Assembly: GCA_024195265.1 (NCBI GenBank)
Contig: JAJLRJ010000003.1
Span: forward strand, 26,691,938 to 26,755,937
DNA: 64,000 nt
From: Dendrophyllia cribrosa
Taxonomy: Eukaryota; Cnidaria; Anthozoa; Scleractinia; Dendrophylliidae
Direction: 5' to 3'
This document shows, piece after piece, positions 44,000 through 56,100 of this stretch. Made by a program: the position numbers and the translations under genes. Positions within the stretch are counted from its first letter, which is position 1. Every line of letters starts with the position of its first letter. A model generated the notes under the pieces. The model made no database searches. It was not told where the DNA came from and saw only the letters and a list, made by a program, of their open reading frames with translations.

Positions 44000-45191
44000 C
44001 AGATTGTATCTCTAAATCGGAGATAAAGGAAAACCTTACAAGTCAAAAGATGGACGGCTTCATTTGACTGACATACGTCACAAGAAAGCAAAGAGCAAAT
44101 TTTATTGCCTTTCAAAAATAGTGCGATCGGTTCTCGATTCGGCGTGAACTTGCGTGGCTCTTGAATGAAAACGAAACGAATTTTAAAATTTAATCTTCCA
44201 TGTGTTCGGCAGGACGACGGAAACCTGACATATTAAAGTAGTTTTCATTGAAAAGGATCCTTAGTTACTGGCGAAAGAAGAATGAAAACGCCTCGATAAA
44301 ATCGCCAAAACAAACGTCTTTGTCAAACAGGAAAATGTGGCAGCACTTCGGTCTACAGTGGTAAATGAAGAAACTCTCAAACTTCTAAAATGACACTGAA
44401 AATATCTTGTCATCAAATACTGCAAGTTGTTTTTGGCTTTTTGTATGCTTTAGTGGCTTCATGCCGAACTTTGTGCATGGATCAGTTTGAATTTCAATCC
44501 CACTTGACAAATTTTCAGCGTGAGCTGCAGCAAGAGCGTGTTTGTGAATATGCAACAATTGTTTTCATGGAATCCACTGCAAGGACAAAATTTCGCTGAG
44601 GAATCAAGGTACACTTTTAGCGTAACTCTGTAGCTTCAAGTTTGTTCTTATTAGAGCCACTGCCACAAACGATAACAATGAACTTAAGTTTATAACCAGA
44701 CAAGAACTTGATCAAACTAAGTTAATTTAAGCCTACGGGTTGCCGATGGAAGCCGTTTCAAGTTGTTTTGCAGCTTTATGTTTTTCATGGAGACGTTTTC
44801 TCACGTAGGGTACTCTTTTGTCAATGCTGAATTAAATTGTTAAAGTTAAACGAATTTGCCGAGTTACTCGAGTTTTTATAACTTACAGCCTAAAAGCTAA
44901 ATACCAAAACAATAAGCATTGTAAGCTTACTCGAGAAAATTGTCAATGCTTTTTGATTCGCGGCTAATCAGTTTTTGCTAAAGTTATAGCTTAATTTCAT
45001 CGGAGAGTTTTTTTAACCTGACATGTTAACCCATTTAGCTCCAAACGTTTCCTCTGGATAATTTGTAATGTAGAAAACAACTTTGGTGAGCGTAGGCTAG
45101 GACTCTCAAATTTAGCGGGCCGTACTGAAAAAAAAAAAAACGGCCCGCTATATTGACCAATCACAGCGCGCGTACTAACTAAGAGATATAA
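44000..45191. other. no gene; one GC-rich hairpin
   Basis: The only structure seen is a hairpin at 45113-45150, TAGCGGGCCGT and its complement ACGGCCCGCTA around an A13 loop, followed by CCAATCACAGCGCGCGTAC, typical of coral foldback ends. ORF 44390-44599 has no support. Confidence 0.5.
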
Positions 45192-47087
45192 TAAATAGAT
45201 TTACCCTGCTGTTTACAGGTTCTTTCTTCGTGGAGAAAAGTGAAAGTCGTCGAAATGAATATCTTTAAAATCAATGTTAATATGCGAAAAAACCTACAAA
45301 TTGGAAATTTAGTTTCCAGAGTATATGAAAATTAAAATCCACCAAATACGAGTTTTAACGGCTATAAAACTTATTGTTGAATGCGCCGAACTACTTGGTC
45401 TGTTATTCGGTGGACTACAATCGACTCTGACCCTAATGTGGTTTACAATTCCAATAACTAGCTATTCGAACATTTTTAAGTAACTTGTGCATTAAAATAT
45501 TTTCTGTAAATAGATCTCAAATTCAATTGTAAGTTTGCAAACACAATGATGGCTGAAGACATCGCCCGCACTTTATAACTGTAGGACTTGTTTGTTGCAT
45601 AACTTCATAAGGTGGACGTACCTTCAGTTAAAACTTTGCGAAGTTGATCGGAATGGCGAGAGTGGAGAACTTGCAATCACCCGGCGCTTTTCACAAATGT
45701 GACTGCAGTTTGGATAAACACTCATTTTGTTTTAGTCGAAAACCAATTGATTTGGTGCTTTAACAATACACAAAAGGGGCATTAACGAAGAGAGATATCC
45801 TTTCAATGCTGAATGGTATAGAAATGAAAGCAGTTGAATTCCCATACACCGTTTAAATGACTCAACTGACGCAGATATTTCATAGGCACTTTTATGGCGC
45901 TATTTCTTAAAGTTCAGTGACGCTTCACAGTCTGCAAAATATGTAAATTAAAATACTTAAAGCTGTCTGAAAAGCAAAGTCGTGGGAAAGATTTATCGAT
46001 CTCTGCGCCGCTTCACGAAATATCCCCGAAGTTAATTTTCATTTGGCTAGGTGTTTTTTTTTTCGGGTGCAGGCCCTGACATTAGAAAAACTGGTGGCGG
46101 CCTTCATTGCCCTTGATCATTGCAACAGGGGTGTGCGAATGTAATCTGAATAGTAAATAGATTTACCCTGCTGTTCACCGGTTCTTTTTTCGTGGAGAAA
46201 AGTGAAAGTCGTCGAAATGAATATCTTTAAAATATACTCCAATGTTAATATGTGTAAAATCCTATAAATTGGAAATTTAGTTTCTAAGAGTATATGAAAA
46301 TTAAAATCCACCAAATACGAGTTTTAACGGCTATAAAACTTGTTTTTGAATGCGCAGAACTACTTGGTCTGTTATTCGGTGGACTACAACCGACTCTGAC
46401 CCTGATGCCGTTTACAATTCCAATAACTAGCTATTCGAACTTTTTAAAGTAACTTGTGCATCAAAATATTTTCTGTAAATAGATCTCAAATTTAGTTGTA
46501 AGTTTGCGAACACAATGATCACTGAAGACATCGTCCGCACTTTATAACTATAGGACTTGTATAATTCCCTTGCTTAATCACTTTTTTGCATAACTTTCAT
46601 AAGGTGGACGTACCTTCAGTTAAAGCTTTGCGAAGTTGATCGGAATGGCGAGAGTGGAGAACTTGCAATCACCCGGCGCTTTTCACAAATGTGACTGCAG
46701 TTTGGATAAACACTCATTTTATTTAAGTAGAAAACTAATTGATTTTTAAAACAATTGCGCGGCGCTTTGACAATACAATAGGGGCATTAACGAAGAGAGA
46801 TATCCTTTCAATGCTGAATGGTATAGAAATGAAAGGAGTTGAATGCCTATACACCATTTATATGACTCGACTGACGCTTCACAGTCTGCAAAATATGTAA
46901 ATTAAAATACTTAAAGCTATCTGAAAAGCACAGTCGTGGGAAAGATTTATCGATCTCTGCGCCGCTTCACGAAATATCCGAAGTTATTTTTCAGTCGGCT
47001 AGGTTTTCTTTCTTTCTTTTTTTTTGGGTGCAGGCCCTGACATTGGAAAAACTGGTTGCGGCCTTGATTGCAACAGGGGTGTGCGAT
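45192..47087. repeat. tandem direct repeat, period 961 bp
   Basis: Copy 1 (about 45192-46140) and copy 2 (about 46153-47087) share nearly all their sequence, for example GGAGAAAAGTGAAAGTCGTC, GTGACTGCAGTTTGGATAAA and GATCTCTGCGCCGCTTCACG, with indels such as an extra block near 46561-46590. No ORF is conserved between copies, so the unit looks non-coding. Confidence 0.85.
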
Positions 47088-47829
47088 CATGTTGGAATCA
47101 AGAAGGTTCTTAAAAATTTGCCGAACTTTAGTTCAATTGTTAGTTATAAATCTACTGATTCGTTAGCGCTTCTATTGTAGAAGAACGTTCATTGGGATTA
47201 GCTCTCTCCGGTTATCGACATCTGTCATGAAGGATACTGAAAGCGCGTTAAGATTTTTAAACGCACGATAAAAACTTTTTAAACTTCTGTTTCGAAACCG
47301 GGGTTTCTTTCTAAAAGTTTACTAACGTCCTCAAGTTGTCCAGTGAACAAAATAAGAAGAGTTATATAAAAACTACATGGAACATTCTTATCGATCAAAA
47401 CTAAATACTTTCAACAAGGTCAACATTTGTAAAATACTTTGAAGTTTTATGTAACAGTAAACGGTTGCTGTCGTTTTGGCCTTCTTGTTGGCCAAAACAC
47501 GAACGGTTTGGCCAAGCATACTCCATAAATGAACTCAGAGAAGTTGTTAACGAGTCCAAGACCCAAAACGTGTTCAAAAGGAGTGTCTATGTCAAAAGGA
47601 GTGTCTATGAATGCTGACAAACAAAAGATGTTTACTACAGCCGAACGCTAGATAATCCTTCAAATTAACTCTGCTAGTAAAAACAAAAGCCGTTTTTCAC
47701 AGCGAACTAGATAAAAGATTCCATCGAACAAAATTGGCGTCAGCGTAAGTTGAGTCATTTTAACTTGTATTACATTAAAAAAAATTCGAATAGCAAGTTA
47801 TTGGAATTGTACGCCATGGCCACCAGGGT
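47088..47829. other. no gene recognised
   Basis: Contains an 18-bp direct pair (TCAAAAGGAGTGTCTATG at 47574 and 47592) and a GTTTTGGCC/GGCCAAAAC hairpin at about 47474-47500. Otherwise nothing. Confidence 0.5.
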
Positions 47830-48180
47830 TAGAGTCGGTTGTAGTCCACCGAATAGACCAAGTAATTCAGCGTATTTAGCAGCAAGTTTTATAGCCGATA
47901 AAACTCGTATTTGGTGGATTTTAATGTGCAGGTTTTTCACATTTTGGACGTTTTCACCCGGACGTCACGCTGGAGGTACAAAACAAAAGATTTATCATTA
48001 GCTTCTATTACTTTCTTTTGTTACGATCACCAGCATGGCCACTGCGCCGTTGTCTTTTAAATTTTCAGGGAATGGTTACAAACCACCTATTAAAAATGCA
48101 GTATATTTTAAAGTTATTCATTTCGACGATTATCACTTTACTCCACGGAAAAAAAGCTGGTACACAGCATAGTAAATTAC
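47830..48180. repeat. inverted partial copy of the 961-bp unit
   Basis: GTTGTAGTCCACCGAATAGA..., ACTCGTATTTGGTGGATTTTA and, further on, TTCATTTCGACGATTATCAC are the complement of 45250-45440. A third member of the family, in opposite orientation and truncated, separated from the tandem pair by about 750 bp. Confidence 0.75.
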
Positions 48181-48539
48181 AAATTGTACCATTTAGTCTA
48201 TTGTATGCCACTCCTCTAAAGTCTTGTTCCTAACCTTATACTCATCATTTTGTCTCAATCAAAATGTCTTTTAATGAACCAAGGTTTCACAAGATGGCAC
48301 GACTCAACTGACGTGTTACATTACTAAGACTTGCCCACAAGTCGCGAAACTTTGCCAAGACATACATTCCTAGCGCACGCGAAAGTACACAGATTTTGTT
48401 TTGAAATGAGTAGCCATTTCACCAAAACATTTAAGCGATGTTTTCCGGACTTAATGGTATTTCAGAGGACCAAGCTGACTTCACAACATTGCACGAGAAA
48501 CTGTAGTTCCGGATTTTCCGCTAAATCGAAAAGCACTAA

Positions 48540-48645
48540 TAACATTTCCACTATCTACAGTAGAATCATCCTGCCGAGGTCTTTTATGCTTAGCAAGCGG
48601 AGCGAAAAGTCAAGTTTTCTGTTTAGTTTTTTGGCCACCCTTTAT
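48540..48645. repeat. dispersed repeat, copy 1 (interrupted)
   Basis: AACATTTCCACTATCTACAG, AGAATCATCCTGCCG and TTAGCAAGCGGAGCGAAAAG match 62505-62620 and 62811-62890. Here the repeat breaks at about 48645; its continuation (TTTCGAAAGTCGTGTTTACA) is found at 51226-51260, so the 2.6 kb between is probably inserted DNA. Confidence 0.7.
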
Positions 48646-49884
48646 CACGAAATAAGTAATAGTAACTGGACTGAGTGGAGTACAATTCATAATGGTAATA
48701 GCGGAGCACTCGCGGGCCAAAGGCCCGCTGCGAAGCCCCATACTCATAGAACCTATGCCCGTCATTTTTCATGGTCATGGCTAGCGGAATCTTTCGCGGG
48801 CGTGTTGTCTGCCCGCCGCCGCCCGCCGTACGCGTTTGGCTAGCTCGCGGGCGCGTATGACGTCGCAAAACATGCGCGTATGACGACACACGTGCGGCTA
48901 CACAGCCGTCAGCTCGGGAAACACTTTAAAAGTTGGATCTTTTCGCAGTGTTTAGCGGAGCAGTAAAGTCGTTATTTCCCTGCATTTTTTTCACGGCTTG
49001 CTACTCAAGACAGGGATACTAATTAAGGGATACTCAGAAGCCGCTTTAGTGGAAAAAGAAGAGCTTTCAGGGATGAAATCTTGCTTAGAGAAACTTCATA
49101 CGTTTTTATCAATGCAGGAGCTAGCAATGCGGGGAGATGCCTTGTTTTTATTACGGATTTCAGAACCGAAGAAGCGGAGTTTTAACAAATTTCTAAGCAG
49201 TCCAGTGACTTAAAGGTAAAAAGAAATCACATTTTTCGATGGGAATTTATGTTGATATCAATTTTTGATTGACTTTTCCTTTGCGTTCTCTTTAGTTTTG
49301 GAGACATGTTTATGAAACGTGCTCAAATTAAGTAGTGTTGTTATCTTGAATTTCATCGAGGACAGCTCTGTCTTAATTCGCTACAAATGGTACGTGTTTT
49401 GCTTTTAAACATAACTAATGGAGATTTGAGTAAAAGTTTTCGAAAGAAGATTGTGTTGTCCATTTTTATGTGTTTGTTCATTCATTACATAGATTGAAAA
49501 GCGATTTTATGTTAACAAAACAAGACTTAGATTTTCTGTCTTCACTCGCGTCGCCTTATGCAAATATGTTTGTGTTTTTTTGCTATTTTGATTTCCAAAT
49601 CAGTTTCTCGGGCACTTTTTGACAAATAACAACTGTATTTTATTCGGAAAGTAGTCGTACTAGTTATTCTAGACAAAGAAAAGTTGTTTTTGTGAACTTT
49701 TTTACGGTCTAAATGTACTGTGTAGACGGTTGGCCTTACTGTTTTTGAGAATTGCTAAAATTGAAAAATAGCCCGGTCGTCAATCTTAATTCTTGTGCTT
49801 CCGACCTTTCACCTTAGTTAAGTTTCACCTTAGTTAAGCTTGTTCAAAGTGCGACGCTGTTAGGCTTGGCCTATCTATATATAT
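48646..49884. other. GC-rich block and unassigned ORF
   Basis: 48700-48860 is GC-rich with GCGGGC/GCCCGC inverted motifs (GCGGGCCAAAGGCCCGC hairpin at about 48714-48731). A 72-codon plus-strand frame at 48998-49213 (ALVEKEELSGMKSCLEKLHT) ends just before AAAGGTAAAAAG; no domain, low confidence. The remainder, 49215-49884, shows nothing. Confidence 0.4.
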
Positions 49885-50435
49885 TAGGACTTAGTGTAGT
49901 CCAATTCGGTCTGTAATCATGCGAGTGATTTACAAAATCAGACGACCGCGAAGCGGGAGTCCGATTTGTTTAATCACGAGTATGATTACAGACAGTATTG
50001 GACGACACGAAGTCCTGTTACCAATAGACCAATTCCGATATATTAAAATTCATACTTGGCTCCGAGGCTTAGGGGAGTAAAACAAAAGAAATCACATCGA
50101 GGTTCAGGGATGAATAATTAATTTCTTTTGTTTTATTCCCCTAAGCCTCGGAGCCAAGTATGAATTTTAATTTATCGGAATTGGTCTATTAATCATAACT
50201 ATAACAAAATTTGAGGATAAAACGTTGATGGTTACACGTTTTGGTGATTAAAAACATAACAATTGAGTGTGTTTTTGACCGAGATGAACGCACGGAAAAA
50301 GGATAGCGCGGGCAAATGACGCGTACTGTCCAATTACATCGTCCAATTACAAGCATGACGCGTAAACTGTCCAATTAATGCTCTAATCGGACCTGCTGAT
50401 AACCAATCAGATTCGAGAATTTTGTTATGGTTTTG
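49885..50435. repeat. dispersed palindromic repeat, copy 1 (filled site)
   Basis: Starts AGTCCAATTCGGTCTGTAAT and has the inner palindrome GACCGCGAAGCGGGAGTCCGATTTG. It continues TAATCATAACTATAACAAAA, GCACGGAAAAAGGATAGCGC and CAATCAGATTCGAGAATTTTG. Interrupted at 50026-50187 by a MITE. Related sequence continues to about 50600 and is inverted near 34.9 kb. Confidence 0.8.
50026..50187. mobile_element. AT-target palindromic MITE
   Basis: AGACCAATTCCGATATATTA...CTTGGCTCCGAGGCTTAGGG at the left, exact mirror at the right ending GGAATTGGTCT, flanked by AT (50024-50025 and 50188-50189). Copy 2 of the surrounding repeat (50890-50906) has the uninterrupted ACCAATTAATCATAAC, which fixes the borders and the 2-bp AT duplication. 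Relative at 57323-57477. Confidence 0.9.
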
Positions 50436-50756
50436 ATTAAGGAAGTAATCGGGCGAGTAGTTTTAAATCGGCCGAGCGCGTAGCGCGAGGACGATTTGAA
50501 ATTATGAGCACGATTACCCCTGAATTGTACGGCACGAAGTTCAATTACTAAGTAATCGAATCAATAAAAAAATTCGAGATTGAAAAGTCTATGTGGAGTT
50601 TTTTGTACTCAAAACGTCAAGGTTATTTTCTATCAGTTTGAAAGCAGGAAGAAACAGCAAGAATAAAAACCATTTAAGTGCACCTGATTGACGCGCGTAA
50701 AAATAGCTGTAATTGGACACCCACGTGACCGCGCGCCAATTATACAGTAATGGTAA

Positions 50757-51150
50757 TAGGACTGAGTGGAGTCCAATTCGGTCTGTAATCATACGAGTGA
50801 TTAACAAAATCGGACGACCGCGAAGCGGGAGTCCGATTTGTTTAATCACGAGTATGATTACAGACAGAATTGGACGACACGAAGTCCTGTTACCAATTAA
50901 TCATAACTATAACAAAATTTGAGGATAAAACGTTAAATGGTTATACGTTTTGGTGATTAAAAACATATCAATCGAGTATGTTTTTGCCCGAGATGCACGC
51001 ACGGAAAAAGGATAGCGCGCGCAAATGACGCGTACTATTCAATTACATCGTCCAATTACAAGCATGACGCGTAAACTGTCCTATTAATGCTCTAATCGGG
51101 CCTGCTGATAACCAATCAGATTCGAGAATTTTGTTATAGTTTTCATTACG
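50757..51150. repeat. dispersed palindromic repeat, copy 2 (empty site)
   Basis: Same family as 49885-50435 in the same orientation, without the MITE. Preceded by TAATGGTAATAGGACTGAGTGG. The pair gives a direct filled/empty comparison. Confidence 0.85.
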
Positions 51151-51225
51151 TAAGAAATAGGCGCGCGGATGACCAATCACAAATCGAGAATTTTGTTATT
51201 GATACGATTAACTTGGAAATCAACA

Positions 51226-52550
51226 TTTCGAAAGTCGTGTTTACAAAACCCCAATTTTTTTAAAACACGTTGCAAACCGTTAGGAGATATTCCAAAGTTC
51301 ACAATTCGGTTGAAATAGCTTCTTATCGCCTCTTTTCATCCGAATTTGGCGTCGTGTTTGCTAAAGCTCCCTCATGAACCTGGTGCGACGGCGTGAAGAA
51401 GAGAGATCCTGGGAACGAGTTTGCTGGTGAACAGGACAATATAAACGATCAGTAGTGACTCTACAAATCCGTACCAACCGTTCAAAGGTCTGGAATTTGA
51501 ATGGAAGTATAAGGAAAGAAGTAAAAGCAAGTTCATTTGACGAATTGTGAGGGGGGTGGGGGGTAAACTTTTCAAATTGTAATTGCAGTGGGGAGGGGGG
51601 GGGGGGGGGGGGGGTATAACTTTTGTTTGAAAGTTTATTGTGGGGGCACAATTTTCATACACCAGATTTTTTAGAAAAACGCCCCCCCCCCCTCCTACAG
51701 GGCGTAATTAACGATCGGTTCCTAATAACATTTCATTTCATAACAAAAACAAATACACGAAACTTCTAAACTCACTGTAAAATAAGTAAAAGAGAAATAA
51801 ACTTCAGATTGATGACCTTATTTGCTCTCAGTTTTCCTTTGCGTTTGATGTCAACATGTTTTTACATACGCATCGATCGAGGCATCAGTGAAGCATTGAG
51901 TGAGGTTCAGTTGTTGTCTGCTTTACTATGTTTCGATATTAAATTGCACGGTTAAATTGATTACTGTCGGGCTTACCCTGAAAACAGATCGGCAGTATTT
52001 CTTTAGTTTTATCCAGCTAGGTTTTCACTATTTATCGTAATGTTCTTGCAGTTGTCATCAAAGGACATTGTGTACTGAAGCTAGCTGATGGGCTGTTTCT
52101 TTAAAAGGATGTAGTTCGTTAACCAACAACGGAAATCACGTAGCAGCAAAAAAGCAATAGACGCTGGGACACTTCAAGGCCTAGCTTTGTAAGAAAAATA
52201 AAGGGAGAAAACGGCTCCATCGGCCGGAAAAGCAGATTTATACATGTTCTCTGGGCGAACTGCGACCCGAATAAGGCGAGAATCGTTTATTTATAACGCT
52301 CGATCACTTTGGTAACCGATGACAGATATAAAGCATCACCGTAACAGAACCCGGTAAAACGCGAGATTGTCTAAAGCAAAATATAATTCAGAACTTTCTA
52401 GACAGTGAATGTAAACCGATCTGCTCACGTCTGAAACATATTGCATAACAACTTATGTTATGGAGAAAAATAAAAACAAGCCAAGAACCTTTAATCAATT
52501 CAAAAATTGTTTAATGATTCCGTCAAATTACTATAAACAGCAAATATCAT
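51226..52550. other. no gene; homopolymer tracts
   Basis: 51226-51260 continues the repeat interrupted at 48645. G-rich runs at 51549-51560 and 51590-51614 and a C run near 51682 explain the proline-rich ORFs here. Nothing else recognised. Confidence 0.5.
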
Positions 52551-52553
52551 TTA

Positions 52554-52735
52554 AGGCTGGTTTTCACTAGCACATAAGCATAAGCACAAGCCAACATACG
52601 CAGACTCAGTAACATGTTGATCATTAGTGCCTATAGTTCTGTTTTGTTCAAACAATTGGAACTAATGAATAACACGTTACTGAGTCTGCTTATGTTGGCT
52701 TGTGCTTATGCTTATGCGCTAGTGAAAACCAGCCT
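52554..52735. mobile_element. Harbinger-like MITE with TTA target
   Basis: AGGCTGGTTTTCACTAGCAC...AAGCATAAGCACAAGCCAAC at the left, mirror ending GTGAAAACCAGCCT at the right, flanked by TTA (52551-52553, 52736-52738). The 3-bp TWA-type duplication is that of PIF/Harbinger elements. 182 bp, non-coding. Confidence 0.85.
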
Positions 52736-52834
52736 TTACATAAACAACCTTTAAACCAATTTATTAGCCTACGCAGCAAGAATCAACGACAGCGACGCCA
52801 CCTACTAATTTAAATTTCCAAACCACTTGAAAAT

Positions 52835-52983
52835 CCCGGAGGAGGACTCCCATATAAAAATGACGGCAGTGCTTGTCGAGATTCAAGTACCTTTTAGGGT
52901 GTTTTTCGAAAATTACCGACGGGCACCCCAGTCATTTTTATATGTGAGTTCCCCCCCCCCCCCCCCCCCCCCCCCCCCGGGGG
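52835..52983. mobile_element. foldback element with long poly-C end
   Basis: CCCGGAGGAGGACTCCCATA...AAAATGAC at the left against GTCATTTTTATATGTGAGTT, then a 28-base C run and GGGGG at the right. Resembles 25887-26337 in design and shares the ACTCCCATATAAAA end with about 17035. No clear target duplication. Confidence 0.65.
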
Positions 52984-53175
52984 AGTGTCCATTTGTAACT
53001 AAGAAACACAGTCATTTTATTAAGCGCGCTGGCCTGTTGCCTGCTCGATTAACAATGCAATACAATGCAATCCACTCTAATGCAACGAACCGCAACGTGA
53101 CACTACTACGGTACGGTAATGGGTATATTCAATTCTATAACGTTTCATAGCCTGCAACATAATGAAATAATTCTC

Positions 53176-56100
53176 TCAGCCACTCCAAAAAAAGATATAA
53201 GCAGCGTCAACATCGTCTTGTGGCAAACGTCCCGCAAAGGTAGTAAACGATGCCATGTCGAACTTTTCATAATGAAAAGGCCCGTTATTTCCCACTTCTC
53301 GACCAATAACGAAGTTATTCCTGTATGGAACGACTGTGGTGGTAGGCACTGGTGTCCCTGTGGTATCGTGAACTCGTAGCTGTGCGTTATAGTACATTTT
53401 CATTCCCTCGTGTTTATTCCAAGTCACCATAATGTACACCCATTCATTCAGAACAGCAGGGCTTTCAACCTGGTGTTAAGAAATAAGAGTTATGAAGGCC
53501 TTTTTACTATGATTTTTACAATTGACATGTTTTTATAGCTCTTAGTGTATTATATATATTTCTAAGTGTAATTTTGTAGTTTTTAATCTTTTTAACTTAG
53601 TTAGTTTTTTAACTATTATTTTATTTTATTTTTTATTTACACGCGGCCTCACAGAATACCACTACAATATTGAAGTGAGCTTCCTGTATAAAGATTGTTA
53701 TTATTATTATTATTATTATTTATTAATATTATTATTATTATTATTATTTTTTTTTTTTTTTTAATTTTTTTTTTATTTATTTATTTTTTCTTCTAATTTT
53801 CTTTTTTAACTTTTGGTGATTTTTCTTAGTAAGATGAGGTTTTGTTGCATTCATAAGTCAACATAACCAGACATATGTTACGTTAGGGTACCCAGGACCT
53901 AGGTTGCCAAGGATTTACAGTGTTGCAGTTGCAGTTGATCGGCCAGTTGAGATGTAATATAGGTTTTTTTAAAAGAAGTGCTCTTGATTTTCAGAAATCT
54001 GAAAATGTAATTATACTTTACATTAACTTTGTACTATCTTTTTTTAGTCTTTTATTGATATATTTTTCATATACATGTAGGTATACATACATTTTAAAGG
54101 CTTTGAAAAGGAATTTATTGTAAATTTATAAATTGTGTTTTATAATTAAAGTTCTCTATTTATAAAAAAAAAAATTATTATTATTATTATTATTATAAAT
54201 ATTATTATTAGAATAAAATTCCAGTTCTATAGCAATTAACCCTTTAACTCTTAGAGTCAATTATGGAGACATGTAGCATAGTTCTAATTTTTAAGTCCCA
54301 TGGTGTGACCATTCAAATGAAACCTCTTCAGCAGTACTTTTGCATGGTACCATTTGTTTTAACTTTTGATTCTGAGGATGAAATCCTATGATGTGACCAT
54401 TCAAATGAAACCTCTTCAGCAGTACTTTTGCATGTTACCATTTGTTTTGCAATATTTTTACAAAACCAAATTTGAAATTTTCCTTGAATTTTGATTTATG
54501 TCACTCTTGGGAATTCAAGGGTTAAAGGGAAAATATTCTGGGAAATGCAGGTCAAGGAGACCAAATAATAAATAAACAATAATATAGAGCACTAATCGGT
54601 TTCCCTTCTAGTTTTAAAAGTAGGCACTCTTGAAAATAAAATACTAGTTATGAAACTCTGGAAATTAAGTGATGTAGATCACCTTCTTATCTACTCCCGT
54701 CGACAATAACAGGAGTTTCACCAATACTTTAGCTGTTATATGTAAAAGCTGCATCCATTACAGCGGAGTGACGCTAATATCGAGGTTTTCCAAAGTAGAG
54801 TTTACAGTTATTTAAAACTTACCGTCCATTGCCTATCAGCAGTCCTCACCACAGTAACCAGATTATCTTCCTGCGTGTGCAACGAGAATCCGCGCAAGCC
54901 TCGATCGTGAGCACCGGTGTCCACAATGTATCGCAGCTCCGCGTCTCCCGTGAGTTTATCAAACCTGAGTTTCGTGCCAAAAGACAGCCCGTCCACGCAT
55001 TTCTCGATGTTAATAACACAGTCACCAGGGGCGATTTGAGCCAGGGCGTAAGATTCCTGACCGTCGAAGCTTATACCCCCGTCTACTAAAGTCATATTCC
55101 CGTGAGTCGTCAGGTGCAAATTGCCAGGGATGATGCTACCATTTGTTGACATCATGAACCACGAGTGGACTGGTTTAATCACTGGTGCTGCGGAGATTAC
55201 AAGTATAGTACAGACTTTTTTTTAGTAGATATTCATCGTGGTCTTTTGCGAATACACAAATCTGACTGGCTGATACTGTGTACATGTTGTGGTGTAATTT
55301 TGTCCTTGGTACAAATTTTATTGGAGCTCAACTTTGTTTTCGGTTCATATATAGCAATTATAAGGATTTTGTGCGAGCTTATGGGTGTTCCATAAACAGC
55401 AAAAGTTAGAGCGATTTTCGTATGACCTTGAAATGGTACGCGCGAACAGAGTCACAACAACGAAGCAATTTAATTGGTTTAGCGAACGGAACTTCAAACG
55501 CGCGTGGGTTTTGGTTGGTTGGGAATGGGAATGTATGCGAACGCATATGCGAGCTAAAAGTACCTTTTGCCACTAGGCTCAGCAACAACTTCCGTGAAAA
55601 ATGGCAGAATGGAGATTAAATTACATACAAGGAATTTACAAATTTGGAAGGCCTACCCCTTGCAAAAAGGTACCAAGTTTTGGCAGATTATGCAAGGAGC
55701 GGGAGTATTGTGGTCAGTAATGCAGCTTTTAATAAACAACTAAACTTGCCAGTCGCCCACATGAATAACCTTCCAGCAACGGAACCAAGCTCTCCTTCTC
55801 TTCGGTTTGAATTCACCTGTGATCTAATCAGTTAGTGTGGAACCTATCACAACTCCTTTCACTGTTTTTTTTTTTCAGAATTTTTTGAAAGGCAACACAT
55901 CGAAAAGAACTGACCATCTTCCCCAAGATCCAAATCGCAAACCCTCGTAGAACGATCTGATCGATTGTCTTAGCGTCACTCAGGTTTCAGTATTATGATA
56001 GGTTAATCATATTAGGGATATTTTAAGCGGGAAAACGATCATAGCTTGATCCTTTCATCTACTGGCGGATGAAACAAATCCACTCCGAACCGTTTTACAA

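Noticed and set aside
51361..51662. two proline-rich minus-strand ORFs
   Set aside because: Both are created by the poly-G runs at 51549-51614.
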